From: an uncultured Sphingobacteriales bacterium
GTDB lineage: Bacteria > Bacteroidota > Bacteroidia > Chitinophagales > Chitinophagaceae
DNA length: 64,000 nucleotides
Assembly: GCA_937871285.1 (NCBI GenBank)
Contig: CALMQS010000013.1
Location: 1 to 64,000, forward strand
Reading direction: 5' to 3'
Below are positions 18,943-27,364 of the stretch, one piece after another. Below the pieces are notes generated by a model, which made no database searches, was not told the DNA's origin, and was given only the letters and a program-made list of their open reading frames with translations. Both the position numbers and the translations under genes were made by a program. Numbering within the stretch: position 1 is the stretch's first letter; each line of letters begins with the position of its first letter.

Positions 18943-18963
18943 TGCTCCATCACGTTGCCGGAT

Positions 18964-18971
18964 TATCTTTG
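18964..18971 (+). promoter_or_regulatory. Candidate -7 element of the thioesterase gene
   Basis: TATCTTTG matches TAnnTTTG and lies 14 bases before the ATG at 18986. No convincing -33 element at the right distance is seen. Confidence 0.35.
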
Positions 18972-18985
18972 TCAAAAAACAAAAC

Positions 18986-19420
18986 ATGCCCAGGATAAAG
19001 CTTGAACTGCCGGAACACTTTTCTTTTCATACAACAATCCCCATTCGTATTACCGACATTAATTACGGCGGACATGCCGGCAATGATAGCATGCTTTCTA
19101 TTATCCATGAAGCCCGGATGCAGTTTTTACAGCAGCAGGGCTATGATGAAACAAATTTCGCAGGGGTTGGACTTATTATGAGTGATGTAGCCATTGAGTT
19201 TAAAAAGGAACTGTTTTACGGGGATGCGGTACACATTGCCGTTACGGCTACCGCGTTTGAGCGGGTGAGCTTTGATATACTTTACAAGCTGAACACAACC
19301 AGGAACGGAAAGGATATTACCGTTGCCGCTGCCAAAACGGGCATGGTTTGCTTTGATTATACTACCAAAAAAATAACCTCCGTTCCGGAAGATGCCAGGA
19401 GGAAGCTACTGGCAATTTGA
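18986..19420 (+). CDS. Hotdog-fold acyl-CoA thioesterase
   Basis: 144 residues, the size of YbgC/FcbC-type thioesterases. The N-terminal ITDINYGGHAGNDSMLSIIHEAR corresponds to the conserved D-x-N-x-x-x-H active-site helix region, with the Asp, Asn and His visible. The remainder shows hotdog beta-strands (AIEFKKELFYGDAVHIAV). Predicted to hydrolyse a short or aromatic acyl-CoA in the cytosol; the substrate is unknown. Confidence 0.8.
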   Translation: MPRIKLELPEHFSFHTTIPIRITDINYGGHAGNDSMLSIIHEARMQFLQQQGYDETNFAGVGLIMSDVAIEFKKELFYGDAVHIAVTATAFERVSFDILYKLNTTRNGKDITVAAAKTGMVCFDYTTKKITSVPEDARRKLLAI

Positions 19421-19445
19421 AAAAGTTAGTTATTCATACCCGGCA

Positions 19446-19970
19446 TCAATGATCAAAATCATTGCTCCAGCCACCGTCTTTTAGCTTTCCCGCTTTTTTA
19501 AGCACTTCATCCGCCAGGTTTTTTTTATAGGTGGCAAGGCTTTCACTAACAGCCTTATCAAAGGCGCCGATTATAGTAGCCGCCAGTATACCGGCATTTT
19601 TGGAAGCATTCAGGGCCACGGTAGCTACCGGTATGCCGTTGGGCATTTGCAAAATAGATAAAATGGAATCCCAGCCATCAATAGAGTTGGAAGATTTAAC
19701 GGGAACGCCGATAACAGGCAATGTAGTAAGCGAGGCTACCATGCCGGGCAAATGTGCTGCCCCGCCGGCGCCTGCAATAATAACCTTTAACCCTCTTTCT
19801 TTTGCTTTGGAGGCATACTCCACCATACGCAGCGGTGTGCGGTGCGCCGATACCACGGTAAGCTCAAATGGTATGGCAAAATCTTTTAAAATGGCGGCGG
19901 CGTCCTGCATTACAGCAAGGTCGCTGTCGCTGCCCATAATAATTCCTACAAGTGGCTGTATGGATGACAT
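19446..19970 (-). CDS. purE: N5-carboxyaminoimidazole ribonucleotide mutase
   Basis: 174 residues, class I PurE. Converts N5-CAIR to CAIR in de novo purine synthesis. Signature motifs are [11 protein letters not shown] at the N-terminus, [11 protein letters not shown] (catalytic His) and the [11 protein letters not shown] loop. No purK is adjacent. It lies 64 bases after the proA stop on the same strand and could be read through from proBA. Confidence 0.95.
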   Translation of the reverse strand: MSSIQPLVGIIMGSDSDLAVMQDAAAILKDFAIPFELTVVSAHRTPLRMVEYASKAKERGLKVIIAGAGGAAHLPGMVASLTTLPVIGVPVKSSNSIDGWDSILSILQMPNGIPVATVALNASKNAGILAATIIGAFDKAVSESLATYKKNLADEVLKKAGKLKDGGWSNDFDH

Positions 19971-20034
19971 ATTGGTTAGATTTTAATTTTGTGGTGAGCC
20001 AATATACACACTTTCACATTTTCAAATTACCCGA

Positions 20035-21276
20035 TCATCTCACCTGCCCATTACCCCGTATAACCCATTTCTCCGTTACTAATTTTTCCAGCGCAAAGGG
20101 TCCGCGGGCATGGAGCTTTTGCGTAGAGATGCCGATTTCGGCGCCCAAACCAAATTCTTCCCCATCGGTAAACCGCGTGGAGGCATTATGGTACACGGCC
20201 GCGGCATCTACTTCATGTAAAAAATATTCCGCCTGCTTTTTATCTTCTGTTACGATCGCTTCGGAATGTTTGGTAGAATACTTGCGGATATGGCTAACGG
20301 CTTCAGCCGAATCCTTCACCACCTTAACAGCGCATTTCAGATCAAGGAACTCTCTTCCAAAATCTGCAGGCTGCGCTTTCCGCAAATAAGGATATCCTTT
20401 TAAGAGTTTGTAAGCAGCGGGATCGGCAAAAATCTCCACTTTAAACTGTTCCAGTTCCGGCTGCAATTTTTGTAAAAAAGCCGGGGCAACAGACTGGTCT
20501 ACCAGCAGCGCGTCCATAGCATTACATACCGACGGGCGGGATACTTTTGCATTTACCGTGATCTTAACGGCTTTACTGATATCGGCTTTCTTTTCCACAT
20601 ACACATGGCATACGCCCGCTCCCGTTTCTATAACCGGCACCAGGCTGTTCTGACGCACATAACGGATAAGCCCATCCGAACCGCGCGGGATCAGCACATC
20701 CACATATTGTGTGGCGGTAAATAATTCCTGCACGGTTTCCCTTTCCGATGGCAGTAAAGTAACCACAGCCCCGGGCAACCCGTTCTTTTTAAGCACCTGC
20801 TGTATAATGCGTACGGCTGCGCGGTTGGAATTTTCCGCCTCCCCGCTACCTTTGAGCACACAGGCATTGCCACTGCGAATGCATAAAGCGGCAATATCAA
20901 AAGTAACATTGGGTCTTGATTCATATACGGCTCCCACCACTCCCAGGGGAACCGCTATTTTTTCGAGCAATAAGCCATTCTTCAGCTTACGTTTCTCCAA
21001 AACCCTTCCCGATGGGTTGGGCAGGCGGCTCACCTTACGGATACTTTGTGCGATACTTTTAATTCTTTTTTCATCTAATCGTAAACGATCCGTACGCGGA
21101 TTGGCAGCATCCTGCTTTGCCACATCAGCATGGTTTGCTTTCAATATGGATTTTTGCTGCTTTTCAAGTTCATCCGCCAGCATCAGCAAAACTTTCTTCA
21201 ACTGCTTATCGTTCATTGCCCTTAGTTGGGGAGCCGCTTCGTAGGCTTTCTTTATTTGTGCAATGGTAGTACGCAT
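20035..21276 (-). CDS. proA: Glutamate-5-semialdehyde dehydrogenase (gamma-glutamyl phosphate reductase)
   Basis: 413 residues. Second step of proline biosynthesis, NADPH-dependent reduction of gamma-glutamyl phosphate. Motifs include GVVGAVYESRPNVT, CVLKGSGEAENSN, the IPRGSDGLIR loop and the catalytic Cys in RPSVCNAMDALLV. It begins 9 bases after the proB stop, so proB-proA form an operon. Confidence 0.95.
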   Translation of the reverse strand: MRTTIAQIKKAYEAAPQLRAMNDKQLKKVLLMLADELEKQQKSILKANHADVAKQDAANPRTDRLRLDEKRIKSIAQSIRKVSRLPNPSGRVLEKRKLKNGLLLEKIAVPLGVVGAVYESRPNVTFDIAALCIRSGNACVLKGSGEAENSNRAAVRIIQQVLKKNGLPGAVVTLLPSERETVQELFTATQYVDVLIPRGSDGLIRYVRQNSLVPVIETGAGVCHVYVEKKADISKAVKITVNAKVSRPSVCNAMDALLVDQSVAPAFLQKLQPELEQFKVEIFADPAAYKLLKGYPYLRKAQPADFGREFLDLKCAVKVVKDSAEAVSHIRKYSTKHSEAIVTEDKKQAEYFLHEVDAAAVYHNASTRFTDGEEFGLGAEIGISTQKLHARGPFALEKLVTEKWVIRGNGQVR

Positions 21277-21285
21277 CTTCTTTTA

Positions 21286-22320
21286 TTAAAAAATCACAAT
21301 GTCATCGGCATGTGCCGCTATAATATTTTTATGTGCAATTTGTTTGCTGATCTCGGTTCCGCTGAGCTTTGCTTTGGCCACGCCTACAATGGTTTCCTCT
21401 TCATCAATAAGCTGAATGACCTCTCCTGCAACAAAACTACCTTTTACTTTTTTAATGCCTACCGTGAGCAGGCTCTTCCGGGCGTGCAGCGCTTTTTCCG
21501 CACCTTTGTCTATATACACACCGCCGATGGTGATAGACCCGCTGGCCAACCATTTCTGGCGGGCTTTGAGGTTGGAGGCCTGCGCAGTAAAGGTGGTGCC
21601 GCTTTTGCCCTGCAGCGCCGAAATTAAGGTATCCTTCCCGCTTAAACCACAGATGATCACGCTTATTCCAAGCGAAGCGGCCAGCCTGGTGGAGGTGAGC
21701 TTGGAGAGCATACCGCCCAATCCCAGGCTGGACTTTGTTTTGGTTACATAGCCGAGTATGGCAGCATCAATTTTTTGTACGGTGGGTATGATGTTTTTTT
21801 CAGCATCCATCAACCCCCCTGCCGAGGTGCACAGGATCAGCGTATCGGCATCAAAGCCAATGGCGATCAATGTGGCCAGCTCATCATTATCGGAAAACTT
21901 GAGCTCGATATTGCTTACCAGGTCGTTTTCGTTTACTACCGGTAAAATATCGTTCTGCCAGAATTCACCAAAGGTTTCTTTCAGTTGCAGAAATTGTTTC
22001 CGGTTGGAGAAATGATGCCTTTCGCACAGGGCCTGCGCCACCGTTATACCATGCGCCGAAAAATATTGATGATACAATTGAATGAGCATGGGATTACCCA
22101 CCGCTGCTGCTGCTTTTCTTTCTGTTAATGTGCCCTTGTATTTTTTAAAAAAAGATTTACCGCTGCCTACTGCCCCGCTGGATACCAGCACGATATTATA
22201 TGTTTTACCAAGGATGGCAATTTGTGCAGCTATGTTTTTTATAACAGACTGATCAATCCTTCCTTCCCCATCGGTAATTACGGCCGTGCCTAACTTAATG
22301 ACCAATACTTTTTTAAGCAT
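21286..22320 (-). CDS. proB: Glutamate 5-kinase
   Basis: 344 residues from the preferred ATG at 22320 (MLKKVLVIKLGTAVI). An upstream in-frame ATG at 22350 would add ten residues that do not resemble the family. First step of proline synthesis, ATP-dependent phosphorylation of glutamate, usually feedback-inhibited by proline. The amino acid kinase domain spans about 1-255 (IVLVSSGAVGSGK, then NENDLVSNIELKFSDNDELA), followed by a C-terminal PUA domain (about 262-344). It sits directly upstream of proA. Confidence 0.94.
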   Translation of the reverse strand: MLKKVLVIKLGTAVITDGEGRIDQSVIKNIAAQIAILGKTYNIVLVSSGAVGSGKSFFKKYKGTLTERKAAAAVGNPMLIQLYHQYFSAHGITVAQALCERHHFSNRKQFLQLKETFGEFWQNDILPVVNENDLVSNIELKFSDNDELATLIAIGFDADTLILCTSAGGLMDAEKNIIPTVQKIDAAILGYVTKTKSSLGLGGMLSKLTSTRLAASLGISVIICGLSGKDTLISALQGKSGTTFTAQASNLKARQKWLASGSITIGGVYIDKGAEKALHARKSLLTVGIKKVKGSFVAGEVIQLIDEEETIVGVAKAKLSGTEISKQIAHKNIIAAHADDIVIF

Positions 22321-22552
22321 GAATAAAACTTCTGTTGTAAAAAAGAGCACAAAAATAAGGATAAAGGAGATTGGAATATAGCCCGTGCCGGATGCAGCAA
22401 AGCAAAAAGCAAATAAAGATCAGGTGGCCGGTTAAGCAAGATCATAAAACAGGCAGGCAGAAAGACGGATTTTACGATTGCTTTTACTGGTGAGAAGGAA
22501 ATGAAATAAAGCCGCCGGCATTGTTATGGAACATGCTAAATAATGACCCGAT

Positions 22553-23275
22553 ATGGCAATAACCCGGTACGATTGCATTACCTGCAAGGTCAGGAACTGC
22601 TCTATCCTCAATAGTTGCGATACGCATACGCTTACCGCCATCAGTACCTATAAGCTATCCAAATCGCTTCAAAAAGGAGAAAGGCTTTTTTCGGAAGGTG
22701 ACCCTGTCCTGGGCGTTTGCTTTATTAAAAAAGGATTTCTTAAAGTAGAGCTGAACGGAAAGCAGGGCCGGCCGCTGATCCTGCAAATTGCCGGCAGGGG
22801 CGCCGTTTTTGGCCACAGGGCAAATGCCGGTCACCGCTGCCATACCAGCTCTGCAATTGCAGTATCTGATGTGTTGTATTGCTATATACCGTATGACCTG
22901 TTTGATGAAATTGCTGATAAAAGCCCGGTGCTTAAGCAACAGATCATTAACCAGTTCCTGAATGAACTGCAACTGGTGGAAAAAAAGGCCGTTAACCTGG
23001 CGCACAAAACCGTACGGGAAAAAGTAGCGGAAGCGCTTTTGCTGCTCGCGGAAGCGTACCAGTATGAAGAAAAGAAACAAAGCTTTCGCATTAGCTTCTG
23101 CCGGCAGGATATAGCCGACCTGGCAGGCACTACCAAAGAACAGGTTTCAAAAATATTAAAGGACTTTGAAAAGGAAAAGCTGATCAAATGCGCAGCCAAG
23201 AAATTCAGCTATCTCCATACCGGCATGCTGCGGAGCATCTCCAACCAATGTTCATTACCTGGGGATGGAAAGTAA
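22553..23275 (+). CDS. Crp/Fnr family regulator with an FNR-like four-Cys N-terminus
   Basis: 240 residues. A cyclic-nucleotide-type sensor beta-roll (about 35-130, LQKGERLFSEGDPVLGVCFI) is followed by a dimer helix and a C-terminal winged helix (RISFCRQDIADLAGTTKEQVSKIL; recognition helix TTKEQVSKI). The N-terminus carries C8, C11, C16 and C22 (CITCKVRNCSILNSC), a spacing like that which binds an O2- or NO-labile [4Fe-4S] cluster in FNR. It is 1.2 kb upstream of, and on the same strand as, the heme-copper/cytochrome b cluster, and a 5-4-5 palindrome typical of this family lies at 24432-24445. The sensory role is inferred. Confidence 0.82.
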   Translation: MAITRYDCITCKVRNCSILNSCDTHTLTAISTYKLSKSLQKGERLFSEGDPVLGVCFIKKGFLKVELNGKQGRPLILQIAGRGAVFGHRANAGHRCHTSSAIAVSDVLYCYIPYDLFDEIADKSPVLKQQIINQFLNELQLVEKKAVNLAHKTVREKVAEALLLLAEAYQYEEKKQSFRISFCRQDIADLAGTTKEQVSKILKDFEKEKLIKCAAKKFSYLHTGMLRSISNQCSLPGDGK

Positions 23276-23402
23276 GACATTACTATTGCAGCATACCATC
23301 ACTATAGTGGCGACATAAGCCACAGCAAGGAGAAATTTGTCTCTAATTTTTTCACTACTAAACTCCCGGAAATTTTATTAATTTTAATGAAATTTTTGGG
23401 AT

Positions 23403-23645
23403 ATGAATATCAGTGATAAAAAGACTGAAGTGCTGGAATTGATCAGACAAACAAATGACAGCACTTTAATCGATGAGGTATACGACATCCTTCACCCCGA
23501 GACAACATTGGAAAATGTAAACGTCAAAAACCTTCCGGCTAAACTGCAACAAAAAATAAATAAGGCTCTTGAAGACTATAAAAGCGGCAACTATATTACA
23601 CATGAGGAGATGAAACAAAAAGTGCAGCAATGGCTTACCAAATAG
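23403..23645 (+). CDS. Putative antitoxin of a ParE/RelE-type pair
   Basis: 80 residues, all-helical and charged, with a C-terminal SGNYITHEEMKQKVQQWL stretch common in Bacteroidota antitoxins next to RelE/ParE toxins. Its end overlaps the toxin gene start by 16 bases, the usual translational coupling. Expected to bind and neutralise the toxin and autorepress the pair. No DNA-binding motif is clearly visible. Confidence 0.78.
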   Translation: MNISDKKTEVLELIRQTNDSTLIDEVYDILHPETTLENVNVKNLPAKLQQKINKALEDYKSGNYITHEEMKQKVQQWLTK

Positions 23646-23926
23646 TCTGGACTGCAGAAGCCGATAATGATTTCCATTCAATTATTAATTATTTAAAACA
23701 AAATTGGTCTGAGCATTCAGCAGAAAAATTTATAACAAGAACATTTAAAAAGCTGGAACGCATCGCTCAGGCGCTCTATGTACCAAGATTTACTTCTCAA
23801 CCCAATATTCAAATGATCGGGCTGGATAAGAAGAATGTGCTCTTCTTTATAATAGAAGAGAATTATTTAGTATTGTTGAGTATTTATCCTTATAAAAGGG
23901 ATATCACAAAAAGTAAATATTATTGA
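23630..23926 (+). CDS. RelE/ParE superfamily toxin
   Basis: 98 residues. The N-terminal YQIVWTAEADNDFHSIINYL (strand, then a helix with A..D...I..YL) is typical of ParE/RelE plasmid-stabilisation toxins, as is the C-terminal NVLFFIIEENYLVLLSIYPYKRD. The antitoxin lies immediately upstream and overlaps. Whether it is a ParE gyrase poison or a RelE mRNase cannot be told from sequence alone; the helical N-terminal hairpin favours ParE-like. Confidence 0.82.
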   Translation: MAYQIVWTAEADNDFHSIINYLKQNWSEHSAEKFITRTFKKLERIAQALYVPRFTSQPNIQMIGLDKKNVLFFIIEENYLVLLSIYPYKRDITKSKYY

Positions 23927-23969
23927 TCAACGATATCATAACGCAGTACGACTGTATTGCCTTCCTATT

Positions 23970-24040
23970 GGTGTGTGAAGACTCACGCCAGGAGGGGAAA
24001 TGCTTACTTTTTCCCAATCGGTGTGTGTCTTCACACACCG
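23970..24040. repeat. REP-like inverted pair of hairpins
   Basis: Two palindromes face each other. Hairpin 1 (23970-23989) is GGTGTGTG-AAGA-CTCACGCC with two mismatches, followed by AGGAGGGGAAA. Hairpin 2 (24019-24040) is CGGTGTGTG-TCTT-CACACACCG, a perfect 9 bp stem preceded by TTTTTCCC. Hairpin 2 is essentially hairpin 1 in reverse orientation, loop included, like a BIME. The third copy is at 24279-24307. Confidence 0.7.
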
Positions 24041-24278
24041 AAACATTCACTCCTTATAATGTGTCAAGAAACAAAATTCATCAATACCTTTTAAATAGAA
24101 CATCGCACTACTCCACCTGTAATCTTCAGGCAGGCTGCATAAAGCCCATTTTTCAACTATAGGGTTATTATGAAAAATAAACATCCTGCAATTCCATTTG
24201 GCTTTGCCTTTTGTGCTGTATGTTCATAGGCAATCTTTGTTAGAGAAGTATGCTCACAAATATAGGTAAAATGTATGC

Positions 24279-24307
24279 TGGTGGGTGAAGACACCCACCA
24301 GTAGGGG
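24279..24307. repeat. Single REP-like hairpin
   Basis: TGGTGGGTG-AAGA-CACCCACCA is a perfect 9 bp stem followed by GTAGGGG. The AAGA loop and the trailing AG(G/T)AGGGGAA match hairpin 1 of the pair at 23970, so this is a third member of the same repeat family within 340 bases. The rest of 23927-24471 shows no gene. Confidence 0.7.
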
Positions 24308-24431
24308 AATCATTCACTACCCGGTGAAGGAAAATAATACTATTTGTTTCAAAAAAAATACGAAAACGTAATTACCGGCACATTAATCTGCCTTCAGGCT
24401 GTTTCCGCTATCGCATCCCTGTTAGCTTTAT

Positions 24432-24445
24432 AACTGCAAACAGTT
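24432..24445. promoter_or_regulatory. Candidate Crp/Fnr-type operator
   Basis: AACTG-CAAA-CAGTT is a perfect inverted repeat with the 5-4-5 geometry of Crp/FNR sites (compare TTGAT-N4-ATCAA). It lies 26 bases before the first gene of the respiratory cluster, whose likely regulator is encoded at 22553. The half-site is not the canonical FNR one, so the assignment is tentative. Confidence 0.35.
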
Positions 24446-24471
24446 GTTATTCACTGTTAAAACATTTCAAC

Positions 24472-24657
24472 ATGGAAAACAATCAGCAACAGGAAAAAGA
24501 AAAGGTTCCATTTTCGAGAATGATCATGGACGATTTTATGCTACTGCTTTTCTTAGGCGTAACCATCTATGCCATCTTTTACCTGCTATGGGGCGTAATG
24601 GAGCTTTCTAACCTCCCGGCTATTCCGGAAGCCATTAAAGATGCCCTGATCAAATAA
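24472..24657 (+). CDS. Small single-span membrane protein of the oxidoreductase cluster
   Basis: 61 residues with one membrane helix (about 21-43, FMLLLFLGVTIYAIFYLLWGVM) and charged ends. It is the first gene of the cluster, 23 bases before the subunit II gene. Small one-helix accessory subunits are common in B-type heme-copper oxidases (such as ba3 subunit IIa), so a structural subunit role is likely. No homology beyond this can be claimed. Confidence 0.72.
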   Translation: MENNQQQEKEKVPFSRMIMDDFMLLLFLGVTIYAIFYLLWGVMELSNLPAIPEAIKDALIK

Positions 24658-24680
24658 ATTCTTCACCCAAAACCATACGT

Positions 24681-25601
24681 ATGAGTTTATTCAGTCCGGC
24701 AGAAGGATGGTACGACAAAAAAGTATCCAAAGATGAAAAAATGTGGATGGTCATCGCCCTTGTGCTTTGCATCATGCTTTTTGTATGGATGATCATGTGG
24801 CATGTATACGGAAAGCAGAACCCTTCCAACATTACTTACCGTACAAGCACGGCGGAGTTTTCTAAGCTTAGTGAAGCTTATACCAAACAAAATATGATCG
24901 GCGTGGATAATGGCATCCCCGTGGTGCGTCCACAGCCCAACAGCGATGTTTTTGTGATGAGTGAAATGTGGAGATGGAGCCCGGTGATGATCCTGCAAAA
25001 AGACCAGTCGTACAAGATGCACATCTCATCCAAGGATGTGGTGCACGGGTTTTCCATACAACCGGTGAACATGAATTTCCAGGTATACCCGCAATACGAT
25101 TATGTGCTCGAATTTAAGCCTACCGAAGCCGGGGAATACAAGGTGATCTGCAATGAGTTCTGCGGTATAGGGCATCATACCATGATCGGTAAGATCGTAG
25201 TGATCGGGAACGAAGAAGACCTGAAACTATACGGCTACGAAAATTTCAAAAAAGCGCCTGATCCGTTACCTGAAAAAAAGAACGAACCGCTGACGGAAAC
25301 GGAAATGGCTTTACTGGGCGAGCAGGTATATACGCTGAAAGGGTGCGGCGCCTGCCATAAAACAGACGGCAGCAGCCAGATCGCCCCGGCATGGAACGGC
25401 TTGTTCGGCAAAGAGGAGGAAGTAATAGAGAACGGTAAGAAAACCAGTGTTGTGGTAGATGAAGCCTACATAAGGGAATCCATTAAAAACCCGCAACAGA
25501 AAATAACAGTTGGCTTCGAGAACACACCTATGCCGGTGTTTCCGGTAACAGATGAAGAAATTGAACAACTGATCGCCTACATCAAAACATTAAAAAACTA
25601 A
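24681..25601 (+). CDS. Heme-copper oxidoreductase subunit II with CuA and cytochrome c domain
   Basis: 306 residues. There is one N-terminal membrane span (about 22-43), then a periplasmic cupredoxin domain with a complete CuA site: H122, C157, E159, C161, H165 and M168 (CNEFCGIGHHTM). A C-terminal monoheme cytochrome c domain follows, with C222-G-A-C225-H226 and a likely axial Met at 284 (TPMPVFP). It takes electrons from a periplasmic donor and passes them through the heme and CuA to subunit I, whose gene follows 17 bases later. The single span fits the B-type/ba3-like class rather than two-span A-type subunit II. Confidence 0.9.
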   Translation: MSLFSPAEGWYDKKVSKDEKMWMVIALVLCIMLFVWMIMWHVYGKQNPSNITYRTSTAEFSKLSEAYTKQNMIGVDNGIPVVRPQPNSDVFVMSEMWRWSPVMILQKDQSYKMHISSKDVVHGFSIQPVNMNFQVYPQYDYVLEFKPTEAGEYKVICNEFCGIGHHTMIGKIVVIGNEEDLKLYGYENFKKAPDPLPEKKNEPLTETEMALLGEQVYTLKGCGACHKTDGSSQIAPAWNGLFGKEEEVIENGKKTSVVVDEAYIRESIKNPQQKITVGFENTPMPVFPVTDEEIEQLIAYIKTLKN

Positions 25602-25618
25602 CCCTAAAACCTGATACC

Positions 25619-27286
25619 ATGTTTCGTACTTGCGATATAACAGGGTTTAAAGTAGACCTGCAATCGGAAAAGCTCATCCGTTACAACGCGGTATTCGCGG
25701 TTATTTCCTTATTGCTCGCCGTAACCGCCGCCATATTGCTGGTTTTTACCCGGTACCAGCCGGTGCACCTGCTGGGCGCCGAATGGTATTACCGGCTGGT
25801 AACCTTTCACGGACTGAACGCGCTTATTTTCTGGATCATTTTTTTTGAGATCGCCGGCTTATATTTTGGCTCAACCGTAGTGCTCAATACCCGGTTTTGC
25901 GCTCCCCGGCTGGGCTGGATAGCTTTTGCGCTGATGGTGGCAGGGCTGGTGCTGTCCAACATCATTATTTTGATGGGGAAAGCGGATGTAATGCTCACTT
26001 CCTATACCCCGCTCAAAGCGCACCCCCTGTATTACTTAGGTATTATACTTTTTGCGGTAGGCGCATTGCTGGCCGTTATATTATTCTTTGGCAACCTTAT
26101 GATCGCCAGGAGGGAAAAAGCATACGGCGATACCATGCCGCTTTTTACCTACGGTTTAACAACGGCAGCTATTATTGCGGTTATTACATTAGCCTCCGGG
26201 GCGCTTATCTATATCCCTACTTTTTTATGGTCGCTGGGGCTGATAAGCAATATTGACCCGGCAATGTACAAGCTCATCTGGTGGGGACTGGGGCATTCCT
26301 CACAGCAAATAAATGTGGCGGCAATGGTATCCATCTGGTACATGGTATCTTTTTTAGCTGTTGGCGGCACTTCTATTAATGAAAGGGTATCGCGAACAGC
26401 CTTTGTGCTTTATATCCTTTTCATTTGCCTGGCATCTGCCCATCACCTGCTAACCGACCCCGGCGTAAGCAGCGCATGGAAAGTATGGAATACCAGCTAT
26501 GCCATGTACCTGGCTGTGCTGGCTTCCATGATACATGCTTTTGCGGTGCCCTCTTCATTTGAATCGGCACAGCGCAGGTGGGGATACAATAAGGGCTTGT
26601 TCCAATGGCTGTCGAAAGCGCCCTGGGGCAATCCTGCTTTCTCATCCATTATTCTGGCCATAATCGGCTTTGGATTTATTGGCGGCACCACAGGAGTGAT
26701 ATTTGGGATGGAACAAACCAATATTATAGTACACAATACAATAGCCATTCCCGGCCATTTTAAAGGAACCGTGGTAATAGGCACCACCCTCACCTTTATG
26801 GGCATTACCTATTATTTGATTCCGCTGATCTTCCGCAGAAAGATCGTTGGCTTCGGATGGGCCAAATGGCAACCCTGGATGTTTTTTGTGGGAATAGCCC
26901 TGCTGTCTATATCCATGATCGTGCTCGGGCAAATGGGTGTTCCGCGGCGGCACTGGGATTCCACTTTCTCGGGGGGACCTTTTACCTACAATTTTAACCC
27001 GGCGGTAGATTTTTTCTGGGCGCTGATGATGCTGGGCGGCACGCTGGCATTCCTGTCTACCCTGGTATGGATACTGATCGTGGTGATCTCCGTTTTCTTT
27101 GGGCCGAAGGTAAACGGGCCGGAGGATATGCAGCTCGCCATTTCGCCCCTGGCGCCGCAAGCCAAAGCGCATAAAGGATTTGAAGCACCCGGCACACTTG
27201 TGCTTACCATTATATTTTTACTGGTTTTCCTGGCGCTCTTTTTCCTGAACTGGAAATGGCTTGCCGCAACATGGAACGTGAACTAA
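25619..27286 (+). CDS. Heme-copper oxidoreductase subunit I with atypical active site (eNOR-like candidate)
   Basis: 555 residues, about 14 membrane helices. Histidines at the expected places are H64 (helix II, low-spin heme), H226, H275 and H276 (CuB) and H380 (high-spin heme, PGHF). HHLLTDPGVSSAWK resembles the ba3/B-family HHQF-DPG motif. Two departures stand out. The Tyr four residues after the first CuB His (HPxVY in oxidases) is Gln230 (GHSSQQIN). The second His of the usual H-F-H motif, the low-spin heme ligand, is Lys382 (GHFKG). A membrane Glu365 lies nearby. Loss of the Tyr argues against a standard O2 reductase and, with a CuA subunit II, fits the eNOR-type nitric oxide reductases as I recall them. 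Activity is inference. Confidence 0.8.
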   Translation: MFRTCDITGFKVDLQSEKLIRYNAVFAVISLLLAVTAAILLVFTRYQPVHLLGAEWYYRLVTFHGLNALIFWIIFFEIAGLYFGSTVVLNTRFCAPRLGWIAFALMVAGLVLSNIIILMGKADVMLTSYTPLKAHPLYYLGIILFAVGALLAVILFFGNLMIARREKAYGDTMPLFTYGLTTAAIIAVITLASGALIYIPTFLWSLGLISNIDPAMYKLIWWGLGHSSQQINVAAMVSIWYMVSFLAVGGTSINERVSRTAFVLYILFICLASAHHLLTDPGVSSAWKVWNTSYAMYLAVLASMIHAFAVPSSFESAQRRWGYNKGLFQWLSKAPWGNPAFSSIILAIIGFGFIGGTTGVIFGMEQTNIIVHNTIAIPGHFKGTVVIGTTLTFMGITYYLIPLIFRRKIVGFGWAKWQPWMFFVGIALLSISMIVLGQMGVPRRHWDSTFSGGPFTYNFNPAVDFFWALMMLGGTLAFLSTLVWILIVVISVFFGPKVNGPEDMQLAISPLAPQAKAHKGFEAPGTLVLTIIFLLVFLALFFLNWKWLAATWNVN

Positions 27287-27364
27287 ATGCAATACCCGAA
27301 GAAAAACCCTGATGTTTAGAAATTCATACCGGGGCCGGGCCCCGGTATTATTAACCTGGCTGAT

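Noticed and set aside
23923..24162. 79-residue plus-strand frame after the toxin gene
   Set aside because: Opens from a TTG at the toxin stop and is mostly hairpin repeat sequence.
23970..24307. CRISPR-like repeats
   Set aside because: Copies are palindromic, in both orientations, with unequal spacing and no spacer pattern; no cas genes are present.
24432..24445. Canonical FNR box
   Set aside because: The half-site is AACTG rather than TTGAT, so it is recorded only as a candidate site of this family.
25619..27286. Ordinary aa3- or ba3-type cytochrome c oxidase subunit I
   Set aside because: The family fold fits, but the Tyr and one heme-ligand His expected of an oxygen reductase are Gln and Lys, so a plain oxidase call would hide the most informative feature.
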